The notes beneath the pieces are model-generated. The model had not been told where the DNA came from, did no database searches, and was given only the letters and a program-made list of their open reading frames with translations. This document shows positions 49,908 to 62,829 of a DNA stretch of 64,000 nt, in pieces. This DNA comes from Psococerastis gibbosa (Eukaryota; Arthropoda; Insecta; Psocodea; Psocidae), in NCBI GenBank assembly GCA_963971405.1, contig OZ020484.1, positions 19,158,001 through 19,222,000 of the forward strand. Reading direction: 5' to 3'. Every line of letters starts with the position of its first letter. The stretch's first letter is position 1. The translations under genes and the position numbers were made by a program.

Positions 49908-52900
49908 ATGGTCAACCCAGAGGCTGATTTGCCCTCTTTTCCTAATTATAATATGGATCAGTCACAATTTGGTAAGTATGTTAGTGTGTTTGCTTGCTTT
50001 TTTTAGATCGATGGAACAGTTTGCTTGTACTAATGTTAAAGAAAGCTAATTCTTATGTAAATTTCCTTTGTAAACTAGAGCTACTCGCAGTCCACGATAC
50101 AGATAATAAAGCTAGACTATGAACTGTAGTCTGGAATGAAAATAAAAATTAGGCGTAAGTGTAACTTAATTTTAATGTATATCTGGGCACTGAACTGTGC
50201 TAGGTCAATAGACCTATTCTACCTATCTCATTCATATCACTGAACAGTAAAGCAGTTTTAGACAGTTCCTATTACTGTAGTATGGCGCCAATGAGTGTTA
50301 TAGACGGCTGCATACTTACTATCCATTATAATGTTGAGGCACATTACTTCTAAGTGGCTCTGCGATCAACATCTTATGTGAAATATGATTTTGTGCATAC
50401 CACAGATAGAAACTAACTAAATTGTCAAATTTACTGTAGCCTATGTATGTAAATTACTGTACATAACTGATATACTTTAGGACTTTAGGCTTATCGTTAC
50501 TTACATTTAAATTCTTTGCAGATTTGACTCATGAAGACCCATCAGAAGTCCTTGGTCTTGATTTGAGAGTTAAACGCGATGAAGATAATAATACCAGTTC
50601 AGGGGAGAATTCAGACTCCCACCCAAATGATGAAGATGTGTGGGGTAATTCAAAGGATTATACTGCAGAAAACTCTGTTCCAATTAATGTAAGTTGTGAT
50701 GTTGAATTTGAAGAGGGGAGCAGTCACGGTGACGAACCTCTCGATCAAGGACCTTTGCCTGAAGCTTGCCTGAGCGTCTGCTTTGAGGAAGAGGTTAATG
50801 GAGGTAAGTAAGCGTTAGATCTGAAAGTTGATATAGTTTCAATTTGTAGACTAAATAACGTAGTGAATGAACAATGTGTGACTCGCAAGGCTTAGAAATG
50901 AAAATTTAGATCCAAATCTGGCTTCATCCATTGCTGCCGTAATGTAAGTGGCATTTAAATCTGTTAGTGGAAAAAAACGATGTTATGTTATGTTTATGGT
51001 TGCGGATACACTCTGATACAACCGCTTTTATCTTTGTCGTTATAGTACGTTTTAATTTATTAGTTCATCATGAGACCTTTTACTATTTGTCTAATCTTCC
51101 ACCAGCTGTTGTTATGTTCGATGTGGTAATTGCTCTCTGTGTCGTTCTCAACTCCTTCACAGAAGCACCGCGTTAACATTAAGCTGTCATAAATAGAACA
51201 GTGACTGCATTGCCATCTCGAAACTATTCACTAAAAACTCATGGCACTTGTGGCATGACAGCCCAATGAGGGTCTAGGCATGAGGACTCACTCTTCACCA
51301 CGGCTCTATTTAGAATGTTGCGGTAACCAACAGGTTTTTTACGGTGGAAGTTATGGTTTGGTGGACCCAGAGCTGGCGGAAATTTCTCTTCCGTTTCATA
51401 GTCTATTACCTACTGAACTATCCCTTCCTCTACCCATGACCATTGTACCTTTTAAATAGTTAATGGCAGTGGAAAGTAAGCAGCCTTCTGTAATGTAGTA
51501 ACGCAGTAAACAGTTCTATCTTGAATGTCAAGACATGTAGAGTAGTGGTACGGACTCTGACTTTCACCCGAAAGGTTGTTGGTTTGAGTCCTACACTTTC
51601 TACATTTTCTGGCCATGCTTCGGAGGGCATGTAAAGCATGCGGTCCCGGGTCTTCCTAGTTGAGTGTAAGAGAGGGCTTTATAGCTCTAACACCGCTAGG
51701 TTGGCTTAGTAATAGAACAAAAATGTCCTTATTTATTTATTTATCTGACCATATACAATATTAGGAAAATACAGGTATTGAATTTACACACAATTTTTAC
51801 TCATTTCGTCTATATTGCAGATGTTTCAAAGTTGTTGGATGCTAAGAAATACGTACCGAGAAAACCGCGCGGAGGAAGAAAAGTGACAGGTAAGATAGGA
51901 ACATACTGTCAAGTTTCCAAATAGTGCCCAGCTAAAATTAATGAAAATAAGTATCGTCTATTTTAGTCTATTTTACAAACATTAGTTTTTTTTTTTTTGA
52001 GGGGGGGGGCGCAATGCCGTCTAGGCCACACACGCCCAGGTATATTATATGGTTAGGTACGGTAGGTTATGTTCGTTAATGTAAGCTTGCTTTTTTCAGT
52101 TTCTGGATATTATAGGAGGTTGATGAGGTTCGTAGTAGTTAAAAATGAGAGGATAGTTGGGGTAGCGGTTTCGTCATCACGTAGTAGGGTTGAGAGGGAT
52201 GTTTGTGGGGGCCAGGTTCTGTGGTGGGTGAGGTTTTGGCATTCGACAAGGATGTGGGCATTAGTGTATTTACTTTAATTTATTTAGTACAATACAATAT
52301 GCATACGTTTGAAGATAGCAAGTAAGTGGTTTGTTATTTAATTAATTCATCATTGAAATAAATAATATGTCGCGGAAAAAGTTTCAACAGAAATTAGTAT
52401 TGCTGATTGAAAATCGTATTCAAACTTGACCTACTAGAATGCGGTTTAGGGCATTAACAAATAGCCTACGTTTATTATTTCTTTCTTATTTTTCAATCAT
52501 GGAAGTGTAATTTTCGTTTTCAGGTGATAAAAAGCCAATAGTGCGTAATATAGTTTGCAAGGAATGCGGAAGACGTTTTGCGAAAGAACATCAGTTGAAG
52601 AAACATGAAATTATGCATTCTGGGTTCCGGCCTTTTGCCTGCAAGTACTGCGAGAAAGCTTATTACATTCAAATCCACCTAAAACTCCACGAGCGGGTTC
52701 ACACTGACACTCGCCCTTTTCAGTGCTCCATCTGTGGCAAGCGGTAGGCTCACCCTCACATCCTTTAAAAATTGAAACACAAACTCAGTTAGCTAGTTAG
52801 ATAATGAAATATAATATATGGCACCTACTCACAAGCTAAGTAAGGCCGATAGCGTTGAAACGGATATGGCAAAGGTGGTCAAGAGAAATGTTACTGGGAT

Positions 52901-55900
52901 TGTAGGGTTGCAACATAAAAGAAAAGATTGGAAAATGTAAAACAAATGAACAATCCAACAGAATCGCATGCGCAGAAGTTCTGCGGCAAGCCCCAACCAC
53001 CATTTGGCTTGAGAAATTTTCGTGCCATTATTCATGGGTTGGTGTGTGCAATGTTATAATAGTAACTTCTTACATTCCGTACTGTGTGAAACCAACCATG
53101 AACGCAAGAAAAGTTTTTTTTTGTTTTGAGAATGGCTAATAATGACTCTGTGTACATAGGTATACCGTGAAGAGCGTCCTAAAGAAGCATGAGCGCACTC
53201 ATTCAAACGAGCGGCCCTATGTCTGCGGAAAATGTGGCAAATCTTTCATCCACTCATACAATCTCCGAAATCATGAGCGCTCCCATCAACAAGGTAATTT
53301 ATGCATTAATCACATATTCACTGAATTCCTCTTAAATTTCTCAGACCAGACCTGAAATCACATTCAGGAAATAATTTAAGTGCATAACCTGAATCTCCTT
53401 ACTAATTTGACAGGCCACCCATCATGCAATTTTCAGAATTTCTGTATAGGGACTAGAAGAAAGCATAAATTGTTTGAATCCATCGAGGAAATAAAAAAAT
53501 AAACACACTTCAAATGGATGATCACCTCTATCGTATAGTTGACCGCTGATCACCCGATCCTTACATCATACCGCTCGCCTTGCTTTACATGGCGAAGTGA
53601 AACCGGTTGCATTTTAAATACATTTTGGCAGTAGAGTGCTTCTACTTGCAGCAGTTTAATATATTCTATTAACTACGACTTGCTTGCCGACAGGATTGTT
53701 TAGCGCATAGGCTGACCATAGTCAAATATCGAGATGTTAAATTGTATTTGTAATTTGAACAAGCTACAGCCAGATTCACATGAATTTTATTCTAATTTTC
53801 TGTGAAAAATGAAACTTTTACTGTTGTTCCTAATAGTAACCTATGTTATAAGAGTTTAATTGCCAACAAGGACAACAAACAGCTTATTAAATTGGATGAG
53901 ATGTATACCAAGCATCTCTTGCATGTGTATGTGAAGATATACTGCATATAATCTTAAAAAAATAGTATATTGTATTTTAGATTGGCAGTTACTGAGTTTA
54001 TTAATGAAATAATGAATCTGATAATTCTGAATAAAAACTATGGATTTATTAGCCATATTTTATTCCATTTACGATCCATTTAGGAAACTGGTCAATTTTG
54101 AAACTACAAACGGTACCGGTTCGACGTCGGCGTCAGATTTTGAGAAATTTATCATTGAAGCAAATGGACTTGGTGAATGGTTGGTTCAAAACCGCAGATT
54201 TTAGAAGGTTTCTATGAGCTGGCGTGTCGGGTGGAAAACCGTGCGCTCGGCCACGCCAGCTGGCGAATTCGTCAAGAAATCTTCTGCTAGTCCTATGGCT
54301 ACAATAGAAGAGACGTCGGCAAATCGCGACTGGGTGAATCGTTCATGTATACCGGGCCTTAATATTAAGTATTTAACGATTTCAGAGCGTCCATTTCCCT
54401 GTGAAATTTGCAATAAGGCGTTTAAAGATCGGAAGGATAAGGAAAAACACGAGTTGACGCACAGTGCAGTACGCTTATTTGAATGTGACCAGTGCTCCAA
54501 GAGTTTTGTCACTGAGGTCAGACTGCGGGCCCATGTGCGCAAACACAATATGTCGCGCACACATATCTGCGAAATCTGCAATAAGGGGTTCAGAGAGGCG
54601 TTTCAGCTTCGAAAACACGTGATGATCCATGAGGTGAAGCGCGAGCGGCCGTTTCCGTGCGACTGCGGCAGGGCGTTCACAGACGCCACCTCCTTGAAGA
54701 GACATCAGCAACTGCACGCAGGCATTCTCAACTATTATTGTTCCATTTGTCAGAAGGGATTTTTCGGGAAAACAGCATGCAAAAAACACGAGTTGACGCA
54801 TTCGGACACGAAAAATGTTGCTTGTGATGAGTGTAGTAAGTGTTTCCGGGACGAAGATGCGTTGAAAAGGCACAAGCGCGTTCACCTGGATGTCAAGCCA
54901 TTTGTGTGTGAAACTTGCGGGAAATCTTATTTTGATGTGAGCTCGCTAAGGAATCACGAACAGGTAAGAAAGAAACTGTTAATAAATAAGAAATTTATCC
55001 ACCAAATTGGGCTGATGCTACAATTGTAATTCGAATATTTTCACTGATTTCTCAATTTCATCGCTTTGAACTCGCTAAACTAGTCGTACACAGTTGTTTT
55101 GGATCATGCTTCATCGCCAAATGTGGCATTGGATTGATGATTAATACATTCCATAATTCCACATCGAAAGTCATGATAGATCATGGCTCGATAATGCCAT
55201 TTTCTGTGGCGAGTTAGATTGCTGATCTAGCTGACTTTCTTTTTTTAATTTGTCAGAGCGGCAGTTTCGCGTATGTACAGAAGCATGGGCCAAGTTCGCC
55301 ATATGTCTTGGTGGATGTCACTCCTCAGCGGTTTGGGCCATTTCGAATACATAAATAACAACCCTCGTACAATTGGGGTAATAGCAAATTAGCTAAAGGT
55401 TAGATTTGATGTATGGTTGTGCAGATAATACTGGTCACTGGTCGGGAGATCACTTTGTTTTTCATGAAATATGTGTGCTGAAACTCAATCAGTGCGGTAA
55501 AAATAATTTAAGAGATGTGACAGCTCATCTATATTTGCTTTCTAATCCTCAATAATCTGACTACACCTACTTTAAGGATCCTTGATATATGAAATAGTAT
55601 ATTAACAAACTAAGTAAGCCCTCCCACTATCCACTGAGTTGCCTGGCGACATGGGTACTTTCCTTAATTCTTTCAACTTTTATGTAGGGTTGGTCACTAT
55701 GAGTTTTGGCAATAGTTAGATCCATATAGGCCTAGGTGGTGTCTCTTCACACCAATTACTCTTCTAAAGGTGTCTTAGGCGACTACCATGGCAAGAGCTT
55801 CAGTTAGTTTGAAGTCCTTGTGCACTTGTTGTTAATTTCAGACGCATATGAATATCATTCACACTTGTTCCTGTGGAAAGGACTTTGAGACGTTGCGAGG

Positions 55901-58900
55901 GAAGCAAAGACATGAACGGTTGCATCAGACTAGTACTGAGACGCTGTTGTGCAATGTGTGTGGGAAGGAGATGGTGTCCAAGTACGCGCTGGTACGGCAC
56001 CTTAAATACCACTCTGGCGAAAGGACCTACCATTGTCGACACTGCGAACAACAGTTCACGGACGTTGACGATCTGAATGCGCATAGAAAAACCCACAATC
56101 TCACCTACGAATGCGACGTAAGTTGACGTCGACGACGATGGCCCGGTAGACACGTTCGATTCGAATCCATCGATTCACGGACGTTTTGTCAATTAATGGG
56201 TTGGTGCAAAAAACTGTCAATTTTCCCATATATTCCCGATTTATGCCACGTACTACCAAGCCAGTAGCGAAAAGTATTTATTGAAAGAATTTTCATTTAG
56301 GTTGGGTGCACCCAGGTCTGGCGGAATATTCAATTTTAGGGAGATTCATCTACCTATTGAGACGGCGACCAATGTTCGACTTTCATAAAATTTCTTCACA
56401 ACTTTTCATTTCATGACCCCCTGAGCCTAAAACCACCCTCCGTTCAAAATGTTATATGTATATCGATTTTAGTAGGGCTCTATATTAGACAGGTATTGTC
56501 ATCCGCCATGTTGTATCCATTATAAGTCTGGTGTATAAGCCAAGCATTGGGTGTTTACTTATTTATTTTTGCTTTCCAATTTATACGTAGTATAAGGAAA
56601 GCTTTGTGATGGTCGAAATTTTCGATTCCGAGATTTCAACGGATTTACACGTTTTGAGGTCCCAGGAACCCAAAAAAGTGGTTTTTACAAAATGTCTGTC
56701 TGTCGGTCGGTCTGTCTGTCTGTCGGTCGGTCTGTCTGTTCGTCGATTTCCGGGCAAACTACTCAGTGGATTTGAGTGAAATTTGGCACGTAGGTTCACA
56801 AAAATCATACCTCGGGACCATTTTTTTTTTTGGCTAACTCAATTTGGGGGGGGTTTTATTTTCAAAAAACTCCAAAAAAACGTCAAAAAAAATTATTTCT
56901 CATTAACGGCTCCAACGATTTCTTTTAAATTCTCGTAGATTGTAGTCGTTATTAATGTTGACAAAATGCGGGGGGTCGCTTGCCCCTTGATAGTTTGCTT
57001 CTGGGGGTAAAATAATAAAAATAACTAAATTTTAATGAAAAAATGACTAAAAAATGCGAAACCTTTCTATCGATGATTTCTACCTTCAAGCATGTTTTAG
57101 GTGTTAAATTGAGTAACGAAACCGGATAGGTTGCTTTCCCAAAAAAATATTTGGTTTTGCCCAAAAAATTATTTTTTGAAAAAAATGATAGAAAATTCGC
57201 GCTCAAATGCATTGCATGCCCTGCCATTATTGCTGTGTGGTAATTAATGTGTTTGTTTGACCTATCGAGAATTTACCTCACTTCCAGTGACGTCAGGTGG
57301 ACAACCGCCCCCCCCCCCCCCCCGAGATATCGGAAATTTAACCATAGGAAAAATATTTGCCATAAAATTACTAATTTTCTCTATCTAATAATTTTGATAA
57401 ATTGGAAAGCATGTTCGAGTGAACTCGGACCGGTTCTTAGAAATTTATCTTTGTTTATTATTATTATTTAAAAGACGTGCTACCAATTAGGGAAGTTTTC
57501 AATAAAAAATTACTAAAACGTTTATTCGTTTTTTTTCTTCAATATTTTACTTTTCTTACAATACTTACCATATAGGAAATATGGGATACAACATGGCGGA
57601 TGACAATACCGTATATAGTGCCTTAGATTTTGGGAAACACTATAACTTCCGTAAATATTATCCGATTTTGATGAGACTTGGTACAAAAATTGATCATACA
57701 AATGTCTTGAACGATTTCGTTAACCAGCCAGATCCACTATTTAGTTACACGATGGCGGCCGATTGAAACCTGAAATCAACGATAAGAAGATGGTGTCCAG
57801 TCAAAGTGAAATTAATTTCATAAGTAATATTTCATTGCCTAGTCGTCATTGTTGTTCGAAATTTGGAACACACGAGTGTTTTGTGCGTTGATGTAGTGGC
57901 CGGGAAAATAATAAAGTGTTTTATTTTATTTTTTATTACATACAATAGGAAGGTATTGTAGAGGAAAAGCAGGGTCCGCGGAATCTCCCTACACCTGATC
58001 GGCCAGAGCCGAAAGGGATTTTTGATGTTGAGCCGGGAACGTCGACCTTTCCGTTTCATAGTCCAGTTCTCTATCACCTGGGCTACTCCTGACATACAAG
58101 AGACTGGCAATATTTTGAACATCTGCCATAGGAGGGCAAGCTGACACTTGCGGAAACGCAAATATGCTGACGACCCGCTAGTTTTACATTTATATAACAC
58201 AACGCATGCTCTATTTAGACTAATATTCTCATCATATTGTTTTAGATTTGCGGCAAAGTGCTGTGCGACAGGTATCATTTGAACCTCCATATTAGAAAGC
58301 ATACGGGGGTCCGCCCATTCGCTTGTACTGTGTGCAGCAAGACGTTTATGGACATTGGGACTTGTCGAAAACATGAACGGACACACGAAAATAAGATCCA
58401 CGATTGCACTGCATGTGGGAAGACCTTCCGCACGGCATCGAGTCTCAAGAAACACGAGAGCACTGTGCACCAAGATGTTGAGGTATTAGTTATTGCCGCG
58501 TCAACGGAAATAGACTAGGCTATTTTTTATTTATTTTAACGAAAGTCGCTAATTTGGCATTCAATTCTCACTAGATGATTTAAGTATAAGAGTAGGCCGA
58601 AAGACACTTTACTAATGGGCAAGATTATCTCCAAGGAATGGTAAAGGGAAGGTCTGCAGTTTACTTCTTTCCACTTCAGCAATTGAGTTGAAATTGTTAT
58701 AGGCCTAAAAGATAATTTTTTTGTGGAAATGTCAACCTAAGAGGATATGGCACCCCAAAATTAGATGCTTAATATTTTTTTTTTATTTGACTAAGAAAGT
58801 TATTAAAAATTGATCAGTTGTAGAAGACTATTATTTTCATACATTATAGGGTATTTTCAATTGTTTGTCTTACTTCACAGGGGAAAATTGTAGTCCCCAG

Positions 58901-58982
58901 TAACATTCAAGAAGGAACAGCTGTGTCTAGCATTAAAAATACCTTAAACGACTTAAACAACTTGATTGGACTAAAGCTATAA
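49908..58982 (+). CDS. C2H2 zinc-finger protein with 17 fingers
   Basis: Nine exons with consistent phases: 49908-49971, 50522-50803, 51821-51889, 52524-52743, 53160-53293, 54386-54963, 55842-56117, 58246-58482, 58881-58982; 653 aa. The N-terminal ~145 residues are acidic and finger-free ([18 protein letters not shown], then an Asp/Glu/Ser-rich stretch), ending in a basic [16 protein letters not shown] linker. Then come 17 C2H2 fingers: two in exon 4 plus one split by the exon 4/5 junction (CSICGKR|YTVKS), one in the rest of exon 5, seven in exons 6-7 counting one split at the exon 6/7 boundary (LRNHEQ|THMN), three more in exon 7, one split over exons 7/8 (YECD|ICGK) and two in exon 8. Fingers 8 (PCDCGRAF) and 12 (CSCGKDF) have CxC instead of CxxC. 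The tail is [20 protein letters not shown] and a Leu/Asn-rich end. Probable DNA-binding regulator; orthologue not identified. The start is the ATG with best context (GCCATGG), but the frame is open further upstream to 49734. Confidence 0.85.
51527..51744 (+). mobile_element. SINE family 1 copy in the zinc-finger gene intron 2
   Basis: Same head, body and (TTTA)n tail as 12930-13155. B box GGTTTGAGTCC is slightly changed. Confidence 0.88.
56338..58110 (+). repeat. Repeat B composite, interrupted by family A
   Basis: Outer parts match 27559-28210, the inner part matches 45384-45695, and 56571-57437 is a nested family A element. The right end (58020-58110), read on the minus strand, resembles a tRNA-derived head (TAGCCCAGGTGATAGAGAAC and a B-box-like AGGTCGACGTTCC), so a SINE may form this end. 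Confidence 0.55.
56571..57437 (+). mobile_element. Non-autonomous element, family A, copy 3 (ends fixed by an empty site)
   Basis: 867-bp copy with both inverted words intact and an expanded (GTCTGTCG)n tract at 56693-56740. The flanking sequence is a second repeat whose unoccupied version lies at 45384-45695, which places the ends at GCTTTCC and CGGACCGGTTCTT with a T-rich target. It lies in the intron between zinc-finger exons 7 and 8. Confidence 0.85.
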
Positions 58983-59870
58983 CTTGTTTAGTAAATTTAA
59001 TAAAAAATCAAAACATCAGGTTTTTGGTGTGCCAATTTTCTACATTCCACAACCTGCAACCCACAAAAGCAATATTATTGTCTGAAATATTTCCATTATG
59101 TTTTCCTTTTAGGCTACCGTCCCCATTCTATTGCACGTTTAAACACGAGATTGTCGTTAAAGGAACGGGACATTATTAAAAAATAATAATAATGCAAATG
59201 TAACTGTAAGATGTATGAACTTGGTAAATGTGAGTTATGTAAGTCAGAAACGATTTAGTGTTTATCTTCATTTTTTTTAATGAAGTCCTGTTGAGATATT
59301 TGTAGATGCTGCCAAGTAACACATTTTTTGCAGTAGTTATCCCTCATTTAGTTGTTTAATGTTAATTTTATAGACGAAGCAAAAGAGCCATGTGTATCTC
59401 AATAACCGAATATATCGACTTCTTATTTGTTATTACATGCTTGTAGGAAAATTACTATGTTGTATAAGATTAATTGTGATTTTCTTGCTTCCAAGAAAAA
59501 AAAGCCTCACGTAATTCACTGTATATTAATAGAATTGTAATTTTAAATGTTCTTAACGGTTTCCTAAATATTCGCCTTATTGGCAAACTTTTAAATATTT
59601 AAGAAATTTGAATGAATATCATGGGCTCAAAGGAACGTTTAATGGAAGTTCTGAAATTTAATTATTTCTACCTTGTCGATGTAACCGAACTTTTACACAA
59701 AAAATTGCATGATTACCTAAGTCTATGTAAAATTTCAGTTCGATCAGTAAGCTCACAAATCTTCCATTGCCCTTCCTTTATGGCTATGCTCATTCTTAGT
59801 ATGATTTTAAAATATTTTATAATGTGACCTGTGATGAGATTCGTAGTTGAAAATTAAAGTTTTTTGGTTA
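58983..59870 (+). other. Probable 3'UTR of the zinc-finger gene
   Basis: AT-rich sequence with no ORF of note follows the stop at 58980-58982. An AATAAA signal occurs at once (58999-59004), and further A-rich candidates lie downstream. A second, longer UTR is possible. The 3' limit is a guess. Confidence 0.35.
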
Positions 59871-61573
59871 GACCTGAGAGCTTTGGCGATATTGATTGGA
59901 GTTCTCTTTGACCAACGTCAGTGGAGACGTATAGTTTTCTTTGTTATCATAGTAATGGACTTGCTCCGCTTACAAATATTTATACTTTTTATTTTTACAT
60001 TTTAATATCGTATTATTTATGTACCTATGTCTTTAACTATGTAACCCACGAAATGTTTACTACTCGCAATTTTAAGATAAGACCTACTTTGTTTTGAGGT
60101 CTCAATTTTTTTTTAAATTATCAGCTAGGTAATAGTCTGACCAGTACTTTTATTCTAAATGAGCTTAACGACGCACGTTTCATGTTTGCGAAAGGCGAAA
60201 ATGGATTTTGGTTTAATGGCGTTTCATTGATTTGGCACTGACGGGATTAGCATTGTATCAACATTCGACCCGGACAGCCGCCTTTTCAGCAGTGGCACCT
60301 TCAAACATAGATGCCACTTTTTTGAAAAATAAAATTATGTAAATAATGACCACCAAATTTAACATGGTATATTCGCCAAATTAATAGGTTATATCTGAAC
60401 TGTCAGGCAAGGTTTTTGTTGTTGTTGCAAAAATATATTAATTTTCTGCAGTTTATGGGGAAAGAGGTATTTAATCAATGCACCTGTAGTACTATAGGTA
60501 TCCCAATCAATCATGGTTATCAGAAATAATAGTATTTTCCGTTATAAGTTACAATTTAATTGTAGAGACGTTCATTTGAAAATATTATTATATGGATATT
60601 TTATGCAAAATATTTGTTGTCAATTGTCATATTACTGTAATACAGTCGTCTACTATGTCTACTTACCGCATTTTGGAAATACAGTGCGTTGGACAATTAC
60701 TAATAAACCTCTTTTGTCACAAATGGCAAATGCTTTTCGGACGATTTCGGTGAGTTGCAAATCAACTTTCAAATTTTTCATGCTTTGACTGAACAGCAGT
60801 CTGACATATTGCACTGGTTCCATCTAGCGGCTTCCATGCGAAATAACATAACATTGTACGACCATTTGCAATTTATGGCCAGGAAGGTCAGGAATACACC
60901 ATCATACCAAAATGGATTTTTTTTACGTGCAACTCTATTGCCTTTACCAAACCAAATTTGTCCAAGTTTTCTCTGGTGAGATTCAAGGTCGATTTTTTAA
61001 ATTAACCATACCAATCCTTTACAGCAAGGATAGAAAATCTTTCGGCAATTTACTGCATAAAAATGTATTGTAATATCGGTAATATCGCTAGCCAGAAAAA
61101 CGTATTGTACATCAGAGTTTGGCAGGTAGGGGCAACTACTAGTCAAGGGTTAAAAATTAACGAATAACATTTAAACATTTAGAAGAAAGAGGCATACGTT
61201 CAAAGCATCAGTGGTCGTGAGATGAAAATAGAAATTGGCCTAAACTCAATTTTATAAAATGCAATAGTCTTGCCTCGACAGGCGGCAGACGCTTGATGGA
61301 AGTAATGCATGCAGTATTACTACAGCCATGCCTGATAGCCGATAAGTCGAAACATAGAGTGCATGTAGCTCATCAGAGCCACCGGAAAGGATGAATTGAA
61401 AAACTATCCCCAAAGTAATGGTAATTGAATTCAGCTCGGGAGTGAACTATTTCTGATGACTAGAAATCCAAATTTTTTATCATAGTTTAAACATACCATT
61501 TAGCTGTTAGAATCATGCAAAATTGTCATATGTACTTTGTTTCCATGGGTTCGATAAACTGCTAAATTCGCAG
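59871..61573. other. Intergenic sequence between convergent genes
   Basis: Lies between the zinc-finger gene (+) and the unidentified minus-strand gene. It should contain the 3'UTRs of both at its edges. No repeat or gene recognised. Confidence 0.5.
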
Positions 61574-62656
61574 TTAAATCGGATTATGGGCTGCCTTACG
61601 TGATAATATTCGGGGCGAGCGCCGCGTGTCTCGCATTGGCGTCAGAACTTCAAGAGGCAGTGCCTTCAGGGGTGTGGCGCGACTCCTCGGCGTTCCACGT
61701 GCTTGACTCCTGGGTGTCTTCAGGGCCTGCGCGGCTGTTGTCAGAGCTTGTTTTATCAAGGGAGCACGCGACTGCAAGCTAAGCTCATTCCTTACGGATT
61801 GCAATCGCAATTCCATGGAACGATTACTGCGATCTGATTCCATGTCAGTACTATGATTTAAAGAATCAAAAAACTTGGTCTTAGCATGTACCATCCCAGT
61901 ATTATTTCTTCGTATGTTCACGATAGAATCTCGGCGCTCAGGTATTTCACAAAATTTCCTCAGTGGAGAAGAGACAGATACAGGTGAGCCAGTCTTTAAC
62001 TTGTTCTTTGCTGACATTTTCTTAGTATTGCCACTCAGTTCCTGTGGACTTCGCAAACCAGTTTGTCGGGTGTTAGGGCGCCCTCGTTGTAAATTGGTTC
62101 TAGGACCGGCGGAATTGCTCCGAGCTAATTCTCGTGACCGTCTACGTATGGATCCTATTTTTCGCTCACTTGGCGACCTTGCTACCCTGCCTTCAGAGCT
62201 CCAACGAAGTCTGACGCTTTTCCTAAGCTGAGGGCCTATTTGTTCTGATTGCACGACAACCCTCTGGAAGGCTTCATTAACTGCCGCAGCAGTAGTTACA
62301 TCCCTATCAGCAGCAGTTGCTTTCCTTTCATTTTCATCTAAATTTAGTCTTAAACCCTCGTTAAGTTGCACTGCTAAGCGCTCGGATTCCAGGCTCATTC
62401 GAATGTCTTTGGACTCGTGGCGTTTTTCTAATAATTTCTCCATTGAACTAACACGAATTTTCATGTCATCGTATTCCTTCCTCGATATCGTGACCAATTC
62501 ATCTTTATCGCCTGCATTTGGATCAATAATTTCCTGGTTCTCGTTATTTACTTTAGGACTCGATTTTCTCTTTCTCCAAGTCATATGACTTAATTTTCGC
62601 TCTATGTTTTTTTTGCTCATCATCATGTTGCTAGTGCTTTTTGACGTCTTCAGACC
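61574..62656 (-). CDS. Unidentified basic Ser/Arg-rich protein, last coding exon
   Basis: Minus-strand exon open from an acceptor (TTTCAG|GGTCTG, first exon base 62656) to a stop at 61574; 360 codons. Reading continues upstream of the first ATG (GLKTSKSTSNMMMSKKNIE), so the ATG at 62626 is internal. Content: a basic segment (MTWRKRKSS), a likely short coiled coil (VTISRKEYDDMKIRVSSMEK and about 20 more residues), and a long Arg/Ser-rich low-complexity tail with many SP/TP sites (RSPSERKIGS, TPRSQARGTPRSRATP, RRSPRILSRK), typical of a phosphorylated cytoskeletal or mitotic regulator. The organisation (coiled coil, then RSPS-KIG-RRRSRE) faintly recalls C-terminal tails of some RhoGAPs; this is only a guess. 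The exon joins in phase to 63496-63541. Confidence 0.7.
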   Translation of the reverse strand, partial: GLKTSKSTSNMMMSKKNIERKLSHMTWRKRKSSPKVNNENQEIIDPNAGDKDELVTISRKEYDDMKIRVSSMEKLLEKRHESKDIRMSLESERLAVQLNEGLRLNLDENERKATAADRDVTTAAAVNEAFQRVVVQSEQIGPQLRKSVRLRWSSEGRVARSPSERKIGSIRRRSRELARSNSAGPRTNLQRGRPNTRQTGLRSPQELSGNTKKMSAKNKLKTGSPVSVSSPLRKFCEIPERRDSIVNIRRNNTGMVHAKTKFFDSLNHSTDMESDRSNRSMELRLQSVRNELSLQSRAPLIKQALTTAAQALKTPRSQARGTPRSRATPLKALPLEVLTPMRDTRRSPRILSRKAAHNPI

Positions 62657-62829
62657 CTGAAAGAAAAATATTTAACGTAGTATCGAGTTTAGGTTGTGGG
62701 CTTTCTAACTAACAATGCCGTATGAACCCTAAATCAAAAACTTCTAATTTCCGCATACAGTAAATTTCAAAGCTCTCTTGTCACTTTCAAAATACGAAGA
62801 CAATAGCCGTACGAGACGAATCTATGGCG

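Noticed and set aside
56571..57437. Helitron assignment for family A
   Set aside because: A hairpin lies near the 3' end, but there is no TC start, no CTRR end and no A/T insertion point.
57832..58473. Minus-strand 213-codon ORF
   Set aside because: Covers the antisense of a zinc-finger exon, an intron and repeat sequence; no family match.
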